Shown here: positions 23,337-33,535 of the stretch, one piece after another | Numbering within the stretch: the stretch's first letter is position 1 | How the letters are laid out: the number at the start of each line of letters is the position of its first letter | Source of the DNA: Hexactinellida sp. DTS-2022 | Taxonomy: Eukaryota; Porifera; Hexactinellida | NCBI GenBank assembly: GCA_028753945.1 | Contig: JAPNXP010000008.1 | Location: forward strand, 3,038,001 to 3,102,000 | Length of the DNA: 64,000 nucleotides | Direction: 5' to 3' | The notes under the pieces: model-generated | Told to the model about the DNA's origin: nothing | What the model saw: only the letters and a program-made list of their open reading frames with translations | The model's database searches: none | Program-made: the position numbers and the translations under genes

Positions 23337-23809
23337 CGTGACCTACGTTATAATAAGGTCTGTTCATTAGTGTTAATTTTTGGACCATGGATGTCGGTTT
23401 AAGTCCATTGATTCTTTTACAATAAATGTTATAGTTAGAGATATGTAACCAAGTAGTAATCCAGAACGAAAAATATGAATGCCTTGCTACCCTTGCAGTC
23501 GGTCCGTGGCGAAAATACTCTAAAAATAAAGAAAGTTAAACCCAATTAGTTGTTATTGTTCTTCAAATGTTTATTTGCTAAAAATTTATATTCACTTTCA
23601 TGTTTTCTTTAATATTTTGTACTATTGCAACATTCATCTACTTCAAATGTGCTTGGTATTAAACCCAATAATATTTTACTTCTTCTGGATTACTACTTGG
23701 TTATATATCTCTTAACTATATATCTCTTAATTAACTATAACATTTATTGTAAAAAGAATCAATGTACTTAAACGACATCCATGGTCCAAAATTTATAACG
23801 TAGGTCACG
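23337..23809. mobile_element. Foldback element between HSP90B1 and VPS8
   Basis: Two inverted arms of about 130 bp (23337-23470 and about 23683-23809) begin CGTGACCTACGTTATAA and share AATAAATGTTATAGTTA. The loop is ~210 bp. Direct repeats GTTGTAC flank it (23330-23336 and 23810-23816), a duplication of 7, perhaps 8, bp. It makes up most of the 741-bp gap between the two genes. Its left arm carries AATAAA at 23421-23426, the clearest poly(A) signal available to HSP90B1. Confidence 0.75.
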
Positions 23810-23851
23810 GTTGTACCAATTCTATATTGATGAATATTTAGTTCCATATTA

Positions 23852-26800
23852 ATGGCTACAGTGAACAATATTCTGTCATCGCCCAGAAATGGATCGTCAA
23901 TAGGTTCTAATCTCAATCTGTACAACCACTCCAATACGAATGACGCTTCTGATGAGGAGACAGAAGACCATGTTCCTGGAGCTTCTGAAGAAACTCCCTC
24001 CTACATATATCAACGTAGAAACGCAGCCTCTTCCTCCTTAGAAGAGTCAGTACTGAGTAAGGAATCGTTTTCTCAATTACTGCTTTCCTGTGAGTCCCAA
24101 TCTTCTATCAAAATATCCTGCATCACCACTGGACATCAGGGGTCGCTAATATTGGGGACAAACCTTGGCACAATCCTACTATTCTCTTCTCCCCCAGACA
24201 GCAAGCTGAGGCAGATCCTCGGTAGGTCGGGATTTGCGTCCCAGTTGGGTTCGGTGTCTTCCCTCGACTACCCCGCCCTTCCCAGCCAGCGCTCTATCCC
24301 GCAGCTCCTTGTGGGGCATGCCAGAGGCCCAGTCAGTCTCTGGGACGTGTCGAGCGGCAAGTGTCTACAGGTGTGCTCGGAGGTGATAACAGAGGGCGCC
24401 TCCGTACTACTGGCTAGATTCACGATGAGCTGCCATGAAGCCATTGTGTTGGATAGCATTGGGAAAATTGTATTGCTACGTTTCAAACATTTGATGGGTG
24501 TTCGTTCCTACGAGAGTTCAGTCTTATTTGATTATTCTCACAAGAACCCTACCTCTCCCATTCTCAATTTCTCCCTATTCAGGTCCCCCATTAACGTTAC
24601 ACAGACTAAGATAGGACTGCTAGCTCTGGGCACACCGGACTATGCCTATTTTGCAGCTACCATTCCAGAGTTTAAAGTTCTTGATAGATTTTCCATGAAG
24701 GGAGACGATCAGTTGTTACCTCTAATGACATTCAGACCACTACATGACGAGTTTGATGACGTCATTCTAGCCATCGGACGCGAGCGTAGAATTCGGCTGA
24801 TTATGGTGTATATAGATCACGTGAAACGATACATTCGTTGCAGAGAGACCAAGATACTAAACTTAACCCATGAGATCGTATCTCTGAATTGGCTTAGCAG
24901 AACAGCCATCGGAGTGATGGACCCTGGAGAGATATTCCACCTGCTCGATATCCATCTGAAGCAGGAAATACAGACACTGGATCTCCGTGATATCTCTATA
25001 GTATACGGATCTCAATTCTTCAAAAGTTTTGAAGCCGGTGGTACGCCCCCTCCCCTCTTTGAAGCTGCCAGTCGACACGCTTGCTTCAACAGCATCTGTC
25101 AGTACCCCCACACTGAGAGTGTCACGGTGTATATTTTGGGAATTGATGACATTGTCGGCTTCCATATCCCTACCTGGAAACAACGCTTAGACAAGCTATT
25201 AGGAGAGTACAAAATAACTGAAGCATTCCAACTGGCCAGAGCGTTTCTTGACGGAACCGCAGGAGCTCCTATTGGTCTCTCAAGCACTTTCTCAGAGCGG
25301 AAACTTCAGCTCAAACAAACTCTGTTTGACTTAGCAATAACATACGTTGAACTGAGTCTTAGTTCGCTCGTTAATAACAATGAAGTCCAACCGCCGGATC
25401 CCTCTACTGGTATTCCAGACATGTATCAGATTGCTAAAGTGAGTATCGACTGTTGTTTGGTGCTGGATCTGCATAACGAAATATTCGGAGAATTATTTGA
25501 GAAATTTGACGAGTATGGATCAATAAACTCATTTGTTTATTACCAGGCACTCGGCCACTGGATAGTTGAAGACCGGATACAAAACTTAGACATAGTATAT
25601 GCGAATTACCTCATTGACATATTCGTACAAAATGGCCATGTCGACGAGTTAGAATTGATAATTCCACATTTGACAGTGAGTGGTAATTTGGAGTTTGAAC
25701 GAATAATTAATATTAGCGCAGAGTACAACCTGTACGGGCTGTTAATGTATTGTTACAGTGTTGGACTAAAGGATTTCATTTCTCCGTTACGAATTCTGAT
25801 TGAACATTTGTATCTTCAGATCAAACCTGACTCTCAAGGTAAGATGGGAGATATTTCCTCTCGAAACGAAAGCATGGGCTACAAGCTATTGGTGTATTTA
25901 AATTGCTGCTTAACTGGCAGATCTTACCCGACAGGTGATATTCCCTATGAGCTTGTAACCCCTGTGAAGCGACATACGTTCTCCCTCATACTCTCTGCAG
26001 AGGGGACACAAAGGCTAGTAGAGGTACAGCCTTATCCTTATTTGCGAGTACTTATTTATTTTAACTGTCAAGATTTCTTTAACATTTTGAGCATAGCTTT
26101 TGATGAAGAAGACGCAGACTCCCAGACGTTATCTCAGATCCCACAACAGCTGGTAGATGCACTTCTTGTTGTGTTCCTGAGGAGCGATAAAGCCAAGAAC
26201 TCAGATCTACTCAACAGTACCCCACTGTCTGCTTTTCTGACATTTCTTGCTAGACTCTGTAGAAAGTTTGGGTCGCATTATAAAATAGAGTATGCAGTGT
26301 ATGAGGAATTGTTGGAGGCACTCAAGAACGCTAAAAATATTTCCCATGTCGAGAAACAACAGGCAATATTAGATTTAATGGATTCAGGTGCTTTTCCAAA
26401 AGATTTCTATCAGAACTCAATCCTTGTTTGGGCTTTGGAATGTCGTTTCTATCAGGTTTGTGAGAAAATATATTTGTCTCGCAGGCAGTACACTGAAGTA
26501 CTTCAGTGCTACTGGAATGAGCCTAGCCGCACACACCTTGTCTTCAGACTAATTCACCAAGCCCTCGGCGGCACTGATCTCTCACTGAGTGAGAAGGACG
26601 AGGTAAGCTCAGAAACCATTCGTCGTATTATCCTCCTGGCTCACATCAGCCCTAGGGATACTGCCGAGCTTGTTTCTCTGTATCTTTTCAATAAGATAGA
26701 CTCTATTGTGAAACTCCAATTGAAAGAAGACTCCAGACTTCAGTTTGAATTTTTACATGAAATCATACAACTCACACAAATTGAATCTTCTGCTAAATTT

Positions 26801-27778
26801 GATTCACTACAGTTGTCCTTCGAATTACAGGAGTTATATATCGAGCTATTAGCTAGATACCAACCGGATAATGTCCTCTCGCATTTGCGTAGGACAGAGC
26901 AGTTCCGGTTTGAAGTGGTACTGAAAATTTGTAAGAAATTTGGGCTCAAGGAATCAAGTGCCTTCCTCTATGAAAGGAATAATAAATTCGAAGATGCCTT
27001 TCTTATCCTCTTAAATAATCTCATCGAAGAGCTTAACAATAAAGTCAGCGAGCAAATCTTGCATCAGAAATTGAGCTTGGTAATGGGTCTGTTGGAACGC
27101 TCCTCTAGACAGCTCAAGGAAACACCAAAAGAAAATTGTTGGTTCCAACTGTTAGATGCCATAGCAGAGTCTAATTACGACTTAAACCAATCTCATCAGC
27201 AAGAATTAGTACGTACCCTGCTAAAGTCAATGAATGCACACGTGAGTATGCACGCTCTCTTTCAGAAAATAACCAATGAGAGTTTCTCAAGTTGTGGCCT
27301 CATCGTTGACTTTAGGAATATGATGCTGAACATGCTTGATGGCTGTAGCTACCAAATTACTACTCTAAACACTGTAAACTCTATTATACTCAAAGACTTG
27401 GATGAGAGTTTTAAAAATCTCCGACGTTCTTCTAGCAGAGCAATTAATCCCAAGTCGATGAGGTGTGAGCTGTGCAAAAAGAGCCTCAGAATGACAACGA
27501 CAGGTGCAGTCGAGCCGGATGATATCGTAGTGTTTAACTGTTCCCATGTGTACCATCTCGAGTGCGAGAAATTATGGTTATTGAAGATGGGGGGAGAGTA
27601 TCATCTTCTTACTTGTCCCATCTGTCAAGAAATATCTAAACAGGAACAAAATTTAATTTCAGCGAAAGGGACTGATGAAAAGTCATTAGATAAGCGAAAT
27701 TATTGCATTTCAAGGAACCAAAGACAGGCATTTGCTTCTATCAAATCAATATTATATCCTGACAATTCTCAAATATGA
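23852..27778 (+). CDS. VPS8: VPS8, CORVET subunit with C-terminal RING-H2 (1308 aa, intronless)
   Basis: Vps8 is the Rab5-binding subunit of the CORVET tether, which promotes fusion of early endosomes. The N-terminus is acidic and low in complexity (1-70). Residues ~80-440 form a WD40-type propeller (GHQGSLILGTNLGTILLFS, GHARGPVSLWDVSSGKCLQV). A long alpha-solenoid follows. The RING-H2 finger has C1205, C1208, C1230, H1232, H1235, C1238, C1255 and C1258. The length fits the family (human about 1428, yeast 1274). An in-frame TGA at 23831 precedes the ATG, so this is the first usable start of the frame. The entire protein is one open frame, whereas animal VPS8 genes are usually split into many exons. 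No poly(A) tract follows, so a recent retrocopy is not evident. No AATAAA was seen in the ~600 bp after the stop. Confidence 0.93.
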   Translation: MATVNNILSSPRNGSSIGSNLNLYNHSNTNDASDEETEDHVPGASEETPSYIYQRRNAASSSLEESVLSKESFSQLLLSCESQSSIKISCITTGHQGSLILGTNLGTILLFSSPPDSKLRQILGRSGFASQLGSVSSLDYPALPSQRSIPQLLVGHARGPVSLWDVSSGKCLQVCSEVITEGASVLLARFTMSCHEAIVLDSIGKIVLLRFKHLMGVRSYESSVLFDYSHKNPTSPILNFSLFRSPINVTQTKIGLLALGTPDYAYFAATIPEFKVLDRFSMKGDDQLLPLMTFRPLHDEFDDVILAIGRERRIRLIMVYIDHVKRYIRCRETKILNLTHEIVSLNWLSRTAIGVMDPGEIFHLLDIHLKQEIQTLDLRDISIVYGSQFFKSFEAGGTPPPLFEAASRHACFNSICQYPHTESVTVYILGIDDIVGFHIPTWKQRLDKLLGEYKITEAFQLARAFLDGTAGAPIGLSSTFSERKLQLKQTLFDLAITYVELSLSSLVNNNEVQPPDPSTGIPDMYQIAKVSIDCCLVLDLHNEIFGELFEKFDEYGSINSFVYYQALGHWIVEDRIQNLDIVYANYLIDIFVQNGHVDELELIIPHLTVSGNLEFERIINISAEYNLYGLLMYCYSVGLKDFISPLRILIEHLYLQIKPDSQGKMGDISSRNESMGYKLLVYLNCCLTGRSYPTGDIPYELVTPVKRHTFSLILSAEGTQRLVEVQPYPYLRVLIYFNCQDFFNILSIAFDEEDADSQTLSQIPQQLVDALLVVFLRSDKAKNSDLLNSTPLSAFLTFLARLCRKFGSHYKIEYAVYEELLEALKNAKNISHVEKQQAILDLMDSGAFPKDFYQNSILVWALECRFYQVCEKIYLSRRQYTEVLQCYWNEPSRTHLVFRLIHQALGGTDLSLSEKDEVSSETIRRIILLAHISPRDTAELVSLYLFNKIDSIVKLQLKEDSRLQFEFLHEIIQLTQIESSAKFDSLQLSFELQELYIELLARYQPDNVLSHLRRTEQFRFEVVLKICKKFGLKESSAFLYERNNKFEDAFLILLNNLIEELNNKVSEQILHQKLSLVMGLLERSSRQLKETPKENCWFQLLDAIAESNYDLNQSHQQELVRTLLKSMNAHVSMHALFQKITNESFSSCGLIVDFRNMMLNMLDGCSYQITTLNTVNSIILKDLDESFKNLRRSSSRAINPKSMRCELCKKSLRMTTTGAVEPDDIVVFNCSHVYHLECEKLWLLKMGGEYHLLTCPICQEISKQEQNLISAKGTDEKSLDKRNYCISRNQRQAFASIKSILYPDNSQI

Positions 27779-28548
27779 ATCTTGTTGTCAAAGAGTAACA
27801 GTCTTTTACTTTAAACATGAATTGACTATTTTCGAATTTACATTTATTTATAGCATATTTGTATATCGTTAATTAGGTGTTTTTTGTTGTTGCATATAGT
27901 ACGTAGAAATTGTACAAATTTAAACTATAATTTAAATTTGTTTGGTATTGAAAATCTTATTGTTTCACAAAGAAATCCCTCTTTCTCTGACTAATTTTGT
28001 GAAATCTTGTATTACGGCTCTCGAGACAATTCATATTTCATTATGATATACGTTTGTTTGATTAGGTAACTCATGACTGTGATACGCTGAACTTTTAATT
28101 AATACTTACGATACGACATAGGTAGTACTTTCGATAGACCAATAATTCATAAATTTATGATGTATGTACGTAGGAATTTGAAGAATTTTCCATATAAAGT
28201 GGTGCTGCCTGATAGTACCTGCTTTAACAGAAATTGCTCTAATAGTAAGATATATTCATCCCCAAGTGAGCATTTAATGTAAATTATGTCCTCTATTAGC
28301 AAGTTCACCAATTCTCAAGCAATTTTCATGCAAAATACTACTAGCTATTACGCGACCCCACGTACCTTACTTGTACGGGCTTGTTATTCGAAGAAGGCTT
28401 TTATTGAATTTTAGCACCCCTTGGGGTCATAAAATACTGCATTCCAGTCCTTTCACACGTAAATTTTATATGTTTAGACATTTAAGAGATTTACAGAATT
28501 GAGAAAATATTCATCTTTCTCCCCCAAAGGTAGCTAAACTGATCTGTC

Positions 28549-28636
28549 CCCACTTGAGCGAACCCCATTTGGGCGTAACCAACTTGAGCGAACTTACTTG
28601 AGCGAAGCCCATTTAAGCGAAACCGATTTGAGGATG
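28549..28636. repeat. Short imperfect tandem repeat of CTTGAGCGAA
   Basis: About six copies of a 14-17 bp motif: CACTTGAGCGAACCCC, CATTTGGGCGTAACC, AACTTGAGCGAAC, TACTTGAGCGAAGCCC, ATTTAAGCGAAACC and GATTTGAGG. The motif is imperfect throughout. Function unknown. Confidence 0.6.
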
Positions 28637-28904
28637 CTTGCTAGATGCTTGTTGCGAAAATATCGCTAAAATTGGAAAATAAGATTATAATGAAATATAG
28701 TATACTATATCGTGGATTGTCTGGGAAGTCTAAAATTGCAAAAATCAATCCTGTATTGACGCCAGAATCAATTTTTAGTGACGTCATTTTTGATGATTAG
28801 CTAATTATGTGAACATTCCTCACTTTTATAATACTTTATTAGATTGTATTAGTCACACGTATACGTATATATTTTTAATAAGATTATCTATTACAAATAT
28901 ATAT

Positions 28905-28976
28905 TGACAGCGCAGTGGGCAGTATACGGAGACTGTAAGCTTCAGCAGGTTATGGGTTCGATAACAGGTGTGACCA
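28905..28976 (+). repeat. tRNA-like sequence, probable SINE head or tRNA pseudogene
   Basis: CGCAGTGGGCAGTATACGG resembles a tRNA 5' half with A box. GACTGTAAGC resembles an anticodon arm of Tyr type. GGGTTCGATAAC is close to the B-box consensus. The T arm does not fold canonically, so a working tRNA is unlikely. A T-rich tract follows. Confidence 0.4.
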
Positions 28977-29655
28977 TGTTTTTTATTATTTTTTGGTATT
29001 CAACAATTTCATTAGAAAAATCATAGATTTAAACAAAGTACTGATCCATAATTTATTCAAGCTAGGTTTAAATATTCCTGCAGAGAAGTTTCGGTCAAAT
29101 TAGGATATACATTTATTAGCCAATTGCTACAAATGCCTAGCAATCGGTGTCCGTAAAGCTAAAAATCCAAAATTGCAGCCTGTGCCGACGCATGTTCCTT
29201 TGGTGGCACTATATTTTGGTGGTGGTCTATTGATAGTGCCTCCAATGGAACATGCTGTCGACACAGGCTGCAATTTTGGATTTTTTTTCGCCATTTCATG
29301 AACGTCACATGGTGTTTACACCCATTTATCAATTTGTTACGGAACAAAGGAACGTTTGATAAATTTCATGCTTCTTTTTATCTTAAACCATCTTGAGTAA
29401 GTTGAGTTTAAGTTTATATTTCCATTATAAATCCGTTTTAGACCCCCCTATCACTCTAATACAATTCGGGCAATGTTATCCACGAAGAGTTGAGTAAAGT
29501 CAACAAATTCCTTATATTAATTAATTTAATTTAATCCATTGTATAGTAATGCTACAATTAAATAGAAGCCAGCTGGAATTTATAAGTTGAATCAATATAA
29601 TTATGGCAAGTTGAATCAATAGAGTAGGATTTAACAAGTTAAATCAATATAATTA

Positions 29656-30192
29656 CAGTCTACTCCGCTTAATTGGGACACGTTTGTTCCAGGCCTCTTG
29701 TCCCAATTAAGCGGAGATCCCAATTAACCGAAAAACTATTGTAAAGTAGTGATTTACCTACAAATTTTGGTTTTAAACCTATTACAACAATTCAATCAAT
29801 GCCTGCGGACCCTTGATTCTTCTCAAACCCATAGAATGAGCCCTAATATTCTCTTGACCGTTTGATATCCCTGAACCACAAGGTCATAATCTCTGGTAAA
29901 TTTCGATATTACTGAAATCAATAAGAAATAGACATTATTTAGATTTCTTGTCCTGCACTTCATCTGTATTGACAAAGATTATTAGAATTTGTTGTGATCA
30001 ATATGAATTTTCTATTGAGCGAGCACCAATTTTGAACCAAATTTGTTTAGTTTGTCCCGATTAAGCGGAGTTTGTCCCGATTAACCGAAAATTTAGCAAT
30101 AGCTTCTAATGAAAGGATTCTGTTCTTGGGGCGTTGTCCCAATTAAGCGGCTGTCCCGATTAACCGGTGTCCCAATTAAGCGGAGTACACTG
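29656..30192. mobile_element. Tigger/pogo-like MITE
   Basis: CAGTCTACTCCGCTTAATTG on the left is mirrored by AATTAAGCGGAGTACACTG on the right. TA flanks both sides (29654-29655 and 30193-30194). Near the right end, short copies of the CCCAATTAAGCGG motif repeat. The motif is close to that of the MITE at 1542-1715. Confidence 0.8.
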
Positions 30193-30509
30193 TATTACAA
30201 GTTGAAACAATAGAATTAGATTTAACACTTTCAATTGAACTGAAGTGTCAGTAAACAAAGGAAACTTGCAACTCAATTGTGGCACAAACGAAACCCAATT
30301 TAAAAATTCGTGCACTGTGAAAGGGTGTAGAATTTAATTCTCTATCGATTGCATATAAATTGAATATTCGGGTGCTATTTATTGTTCCTTTTCTAACATT
30401 AAACAGGTTTAAAAATGTGTCCAAAAATATAATCAAAAATCGTGACCCCAGGTGCACATCTGTAACCCATGAGACACTTATCCTGAAAATTTGGGCTCTT
30501 AATTAATAA

Positions 30510-31019
30510 CAAGCTGCTCGTCCGCGCTACGCGCGTTCTTACAACTTGCACTCGGGCCTGCGGCCCTCGCTTGTATTCATGGCAAATTATGTCTGTTGTA
30601 TTTAGATACTGTGGAGTGTAACGGAAATTTAACGAAAATTATACATCCCTTTCCTTACGTCACGTTTTTTGTCATTTTGGAATAAAAAGTACGATTTGTG
30701 ACATTCGTAATCCTTCTCCCCCCTCGAAAGCGTTACGTAACGTTCGAAGGCCTCGTACGTAGGTTGGTTATATTATGGGAAATCATTTAGGAATTATAAT
30801 AGCTGTCCGCTAGCCTATGTACAAATGACCGTGTATAGAGTAACCTTAGCAGACCTTTTGAGAGGGAAGATATGAATATTTTTCTTAGATATTAGAACTT
30901 GTTCCTAGAAACAATATTTCCTACCCCTCTGCCAAATTTCAAGTATGTAGCTCTTACCAGTTCCTCAATCAATTCTGAACAAAAAAAAACAAAAAAAAAT
31001 TGTGATTTAATATATAAGA
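30510..31019 (-). mobile_element. Helitron-like element 2 (non-autonomous)
   Basis: The left end CAAGCTGCTCGTCCGCGC is followed by the hairpin-forming CGCTACGCGCG. The right end is TTTAATATATAAGA, reading TCTTATATATTAAA on the minus strand. Uninterrupted copies elsewhere (e.g. near 33425) read TTAATAATACTCTG, so insertion was between A and T without duplication. It shares end structure, but little interior, with the other two copies. Confidence 0.55.
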
Positions 31020-32388
31020 TACTCTGTTCTGTGGAGAGGATACGGAAGGAAAATAATAATAAAATCCAAAATTGCAGCCTGTGCCGACGCATGTTCCTTT
31101 GGTGGCACTATATTTTGTTGGTTTTTATTGATAGTGCCTCCAAAGGAACATGCTGTCGGCACAGGCTGCAATTTTTGATTTTTTTTTCGCCATGTCATCA
31201 TCACTACGAAGGTGTTAAATAATTTCAGAAAGGTGTTTCAGAAGGCATCGACCCTTAGAGTGGTGGAAGTTTCCATTTTGCTCACTTCGTTTCAAAGATA
31301 TTCAAGTTTCAGTACAAATTAATAAGTGATGAGTCAGCATTTTTTATGTGCGTGTTGGGTGATCACCCAAAAACAACCGACCCATTTGAATTTTATAATT
31401 CACAAAATTGTGAAAACACATTTATTTTACGATGTCATAAACACCTCAAGGTGTCAAGACCCATTTGTAGAGGTGTTATGTGGCATAAGGATCAATTGAT
31501 AAATTGGAAGTTTGTCTCCATCTTGTATAATCTCTGAGATTTATCAAATTTGGCTAATTTGTCTTAATATTTAATTTATTTATTAATAATTTAACACCAT
31601 TATTATGTACAGCAAAATAAATTAAGTTCAATTATTTGCAATTATTATTAATTTAAATTTAATTTCACTATCATATTTGAATTCTGCACACTCGATAACC
31701 CCAATAATCTAATTGGAACCGTCTCTATAAGTTAAACACAGAGCGAATTAATTAGAATTAAATATGTCATGTATCCATTGTGCAAGAATATTTTAAGCAG
31801 AAATATATATAATCACATAATTTGTCGTTGTTATGGAATGTAAAATCTAAGTTTTCATTGGAAAATAGAAGCCTACTCGATTTCACAAGTTTAATCAATA
31901 TTATAATAACTAGTTGAAACAATAGAATTAAATTTAACACTTTCAATTGAACTGAAGTGTTAGTAAACAAAGGGAATTTGCAACTCAATTGTGGCACAAA
32001 CGAAACCCAATTAAAAAATTCGTGCACTGTGACAAGGTGTAGAATTAAATTCTCTATCGAATGCATATAAATCAGGGTTGGAATTTAACCCGGGTTAAAT
32101 AGGTTTTGCCAAGCCCAGTGGGTTAAACCCGGCTAAAGCCGGGTTTAATTAGTTTAACCCGGGTTAAAGCGGGTTTTATTCTCCAGAAACGGATTTTCCC
32201 AGTTATAGTCCTTGTTTTCAAATTCAACGATATAATTAATTATATAAGCGTGTTTATTGTAACAGGTGCATATCAAAATCAATTACACTAATGAAAATCT
32301 GAAACAAATGTACGTAGAGCAAATGACCAGTCAAACTCCACTGAACCTCTCAATTCCCGATAACAGGTTACCAATTTTGCTGTTTTCT

Positions 32389-33062
32389 CTAAGCTAATTT
32401 ATTTCGAAGTTTGTTCTGGACTAAACTAAAATTAGAAAATATCCGCTCAATAGTAGCAGAACTTACTGTTAGCCGTAGTAAAAGAAGGGCTAAGTCACAC
32501 AACTTTGGATCTACATCTTTGTATGGTTTTTTAATGCATAACCACCAAACCAGTGTTCCCCCTAAGCCTTTTGACCGGCCGGCTGGCCGGTCAAAACGCA
32601 AATTTAATCACCCAGCGGCCGGTCAATAGCTCTGCAGCCGCTCATGATGACTTCCAAAATGTATTTTCACCCCTCAAAATCGAAAGCAAGACCATTTACC
32701 GGGATGAAAGAATGGTTCCTATTTAATTTGAAGGTTGCGTGTAGTATGTAAGCATAGTAAAAGTACGCCTTTTAGAGTTTTTACCGTGAGAGCGTCATAT
32801 ATTGTATTCATGTGTTGAAAAAGTGTCGTATTCTCCAGCCGTTTATTGTTCTTTTTGAAATTTATCAGTCGATGAAAGCTGGCACGAGGCCGGTTGAATG
32901 AGACCCATAACTTGGTTTAGGGGGAACACTGCACCAAACACATGGTTTTACTTTTTCGAGAAAATTCTCATCGAACATATGTTGTGGAATTGTTAACTTG
33001 AAGCACCTCAGATTGTTGTAACTTTTAAGAAATCCCATTGTTCGTACCTCAGGTATTATCAA
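32389..33062 (-). pseudogene. hAT transposase C-terminal fragment (hATC dimerisation region)
   Basis: The segment at 32550-32389 reads KDVDPKLCDLALLLLRL then TVSSATIERIFSNF then SLVQNKLRNKLA, the conserved hATC motif that ends most hAT transposases. An upstream piece (33062-32940) reads TMGFLKSYNNLRCFKLTIPQ then MFDENFLEKVKPCVW. The inner element at 32551-32931 separates them. The N-terminal BED finger and catalytic core are missing, so the gene is dead. Confidence 0.8.
32551..32931. mobile_element. hAT-type MITE inserted in the hAT transposase
   Basis: Perfect 15-bp inverted ends CAGTGTTCCCCCTAA and flanking CACCAAAC repeats (32543-32550 and 32932-32939). GACCGGCCGGCTGGCCGGTC forms a strong palindrome near the left end. 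It is younger than the host hAT. Confidence 0.92.
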
Positions 33063-33535
33063 AAAACATCATTACGGAATCTCAATATAATACTTGCAGA
33101 ATAAAGATTTCCAATCAAAACAATTGACATAGCTAAAATTAACTTGATTTACAAGTACATTAGAATAAAACCCACTTTAACCCAGTTTAACCCACAAAAA
33201 GGTGTTTTGCCCAGCCCGGGTTTAATTCGGGTTTAACCCGGGGGGTGGGTTAAATTTGCCAACCCTGATATAAATTGATTATTCGCGCACTATTTATTGT
33301 TCTTTTTCTAACATTAAACAGGTTTAAAAATGTGTTCAAAAAAATGTAATAAAAAATCGTGACCCCAGGTGCACATCTGTAACCCATGAGACACATATCC
33401 TGAAAATTTAGGCTCTTAGTTAATAATACTCTGTTCTGTGGAGAGGATACGGAAGGATAATAATAACTAACCAAGGCACTGAGATTAGAACTGGGCCACT
33501 ATACTATATATAGTATAGTCGGCACAGTAATAAAA

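Larger units (their letters stand above)
27779..29163. other. Intergenic region between VPS8 and the right array
   Basis: AT-rich, no coding frame supported. It holds a short imperfect repeat of CTTGAGCGAA (28549-28636) and a tRNA-like segment (28905-28976). The array starts abruptly at 29164. Confidence 0.6.
29164..31062 (+). repeat. First unit of the right array, class C head and class B tail, with two insertions
   Basis: The array begins with a hairpin at 29164-29282, directly after unique DNA. The forward body starts CGCCATTTCATGAACG and ends with the class B tail (GGAGAGGATACGGAAGG). A Tigger-like MITE (29656-30192) and a Helitron-like element (30510-31019) interrupt it. Confidence 0.8.
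32073..33267 (-). mobile_element. hAT transposon with broken transposase and a second hAT inside
   Basis: Ends CAGGGTTGGAATTTAACCC and GGGTTAAATTTGCCAACCCTG are inverted. Exact ATATAAAT repeats flank it (32065-32072 and 33268-33275). GGGTTAAA motifs fill both arms. On the minus strand it encodes pieces of a hAT transposase. At 1.2 kb it is far shorter than an autonomous element. Confidence 0.9.
31063..33535 (+). repeat. Array unit (class B tail) carrying a nested hAT pair and a P module
   Basis: Hairpin at 31063-31180, then a forward body to about 33450. The body is split by the hAT element at 32073-33267. One P module at 33471-33530 has a lengthened palindrome (TATACTATATATAGTATA) and leads into the next hairpin at 33536. 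Confidence 0.8.

Noticed and set aside
24268-27556. Antisense open frames within VPS8
   Set aside because: Shadows of the 1308-codon gene.
28905-28976. A functional tRNA gene
   Set aside because: The T arm does not form the usual stem with a TTCRANN loop, and the acceptor ends do not pair convincingly.
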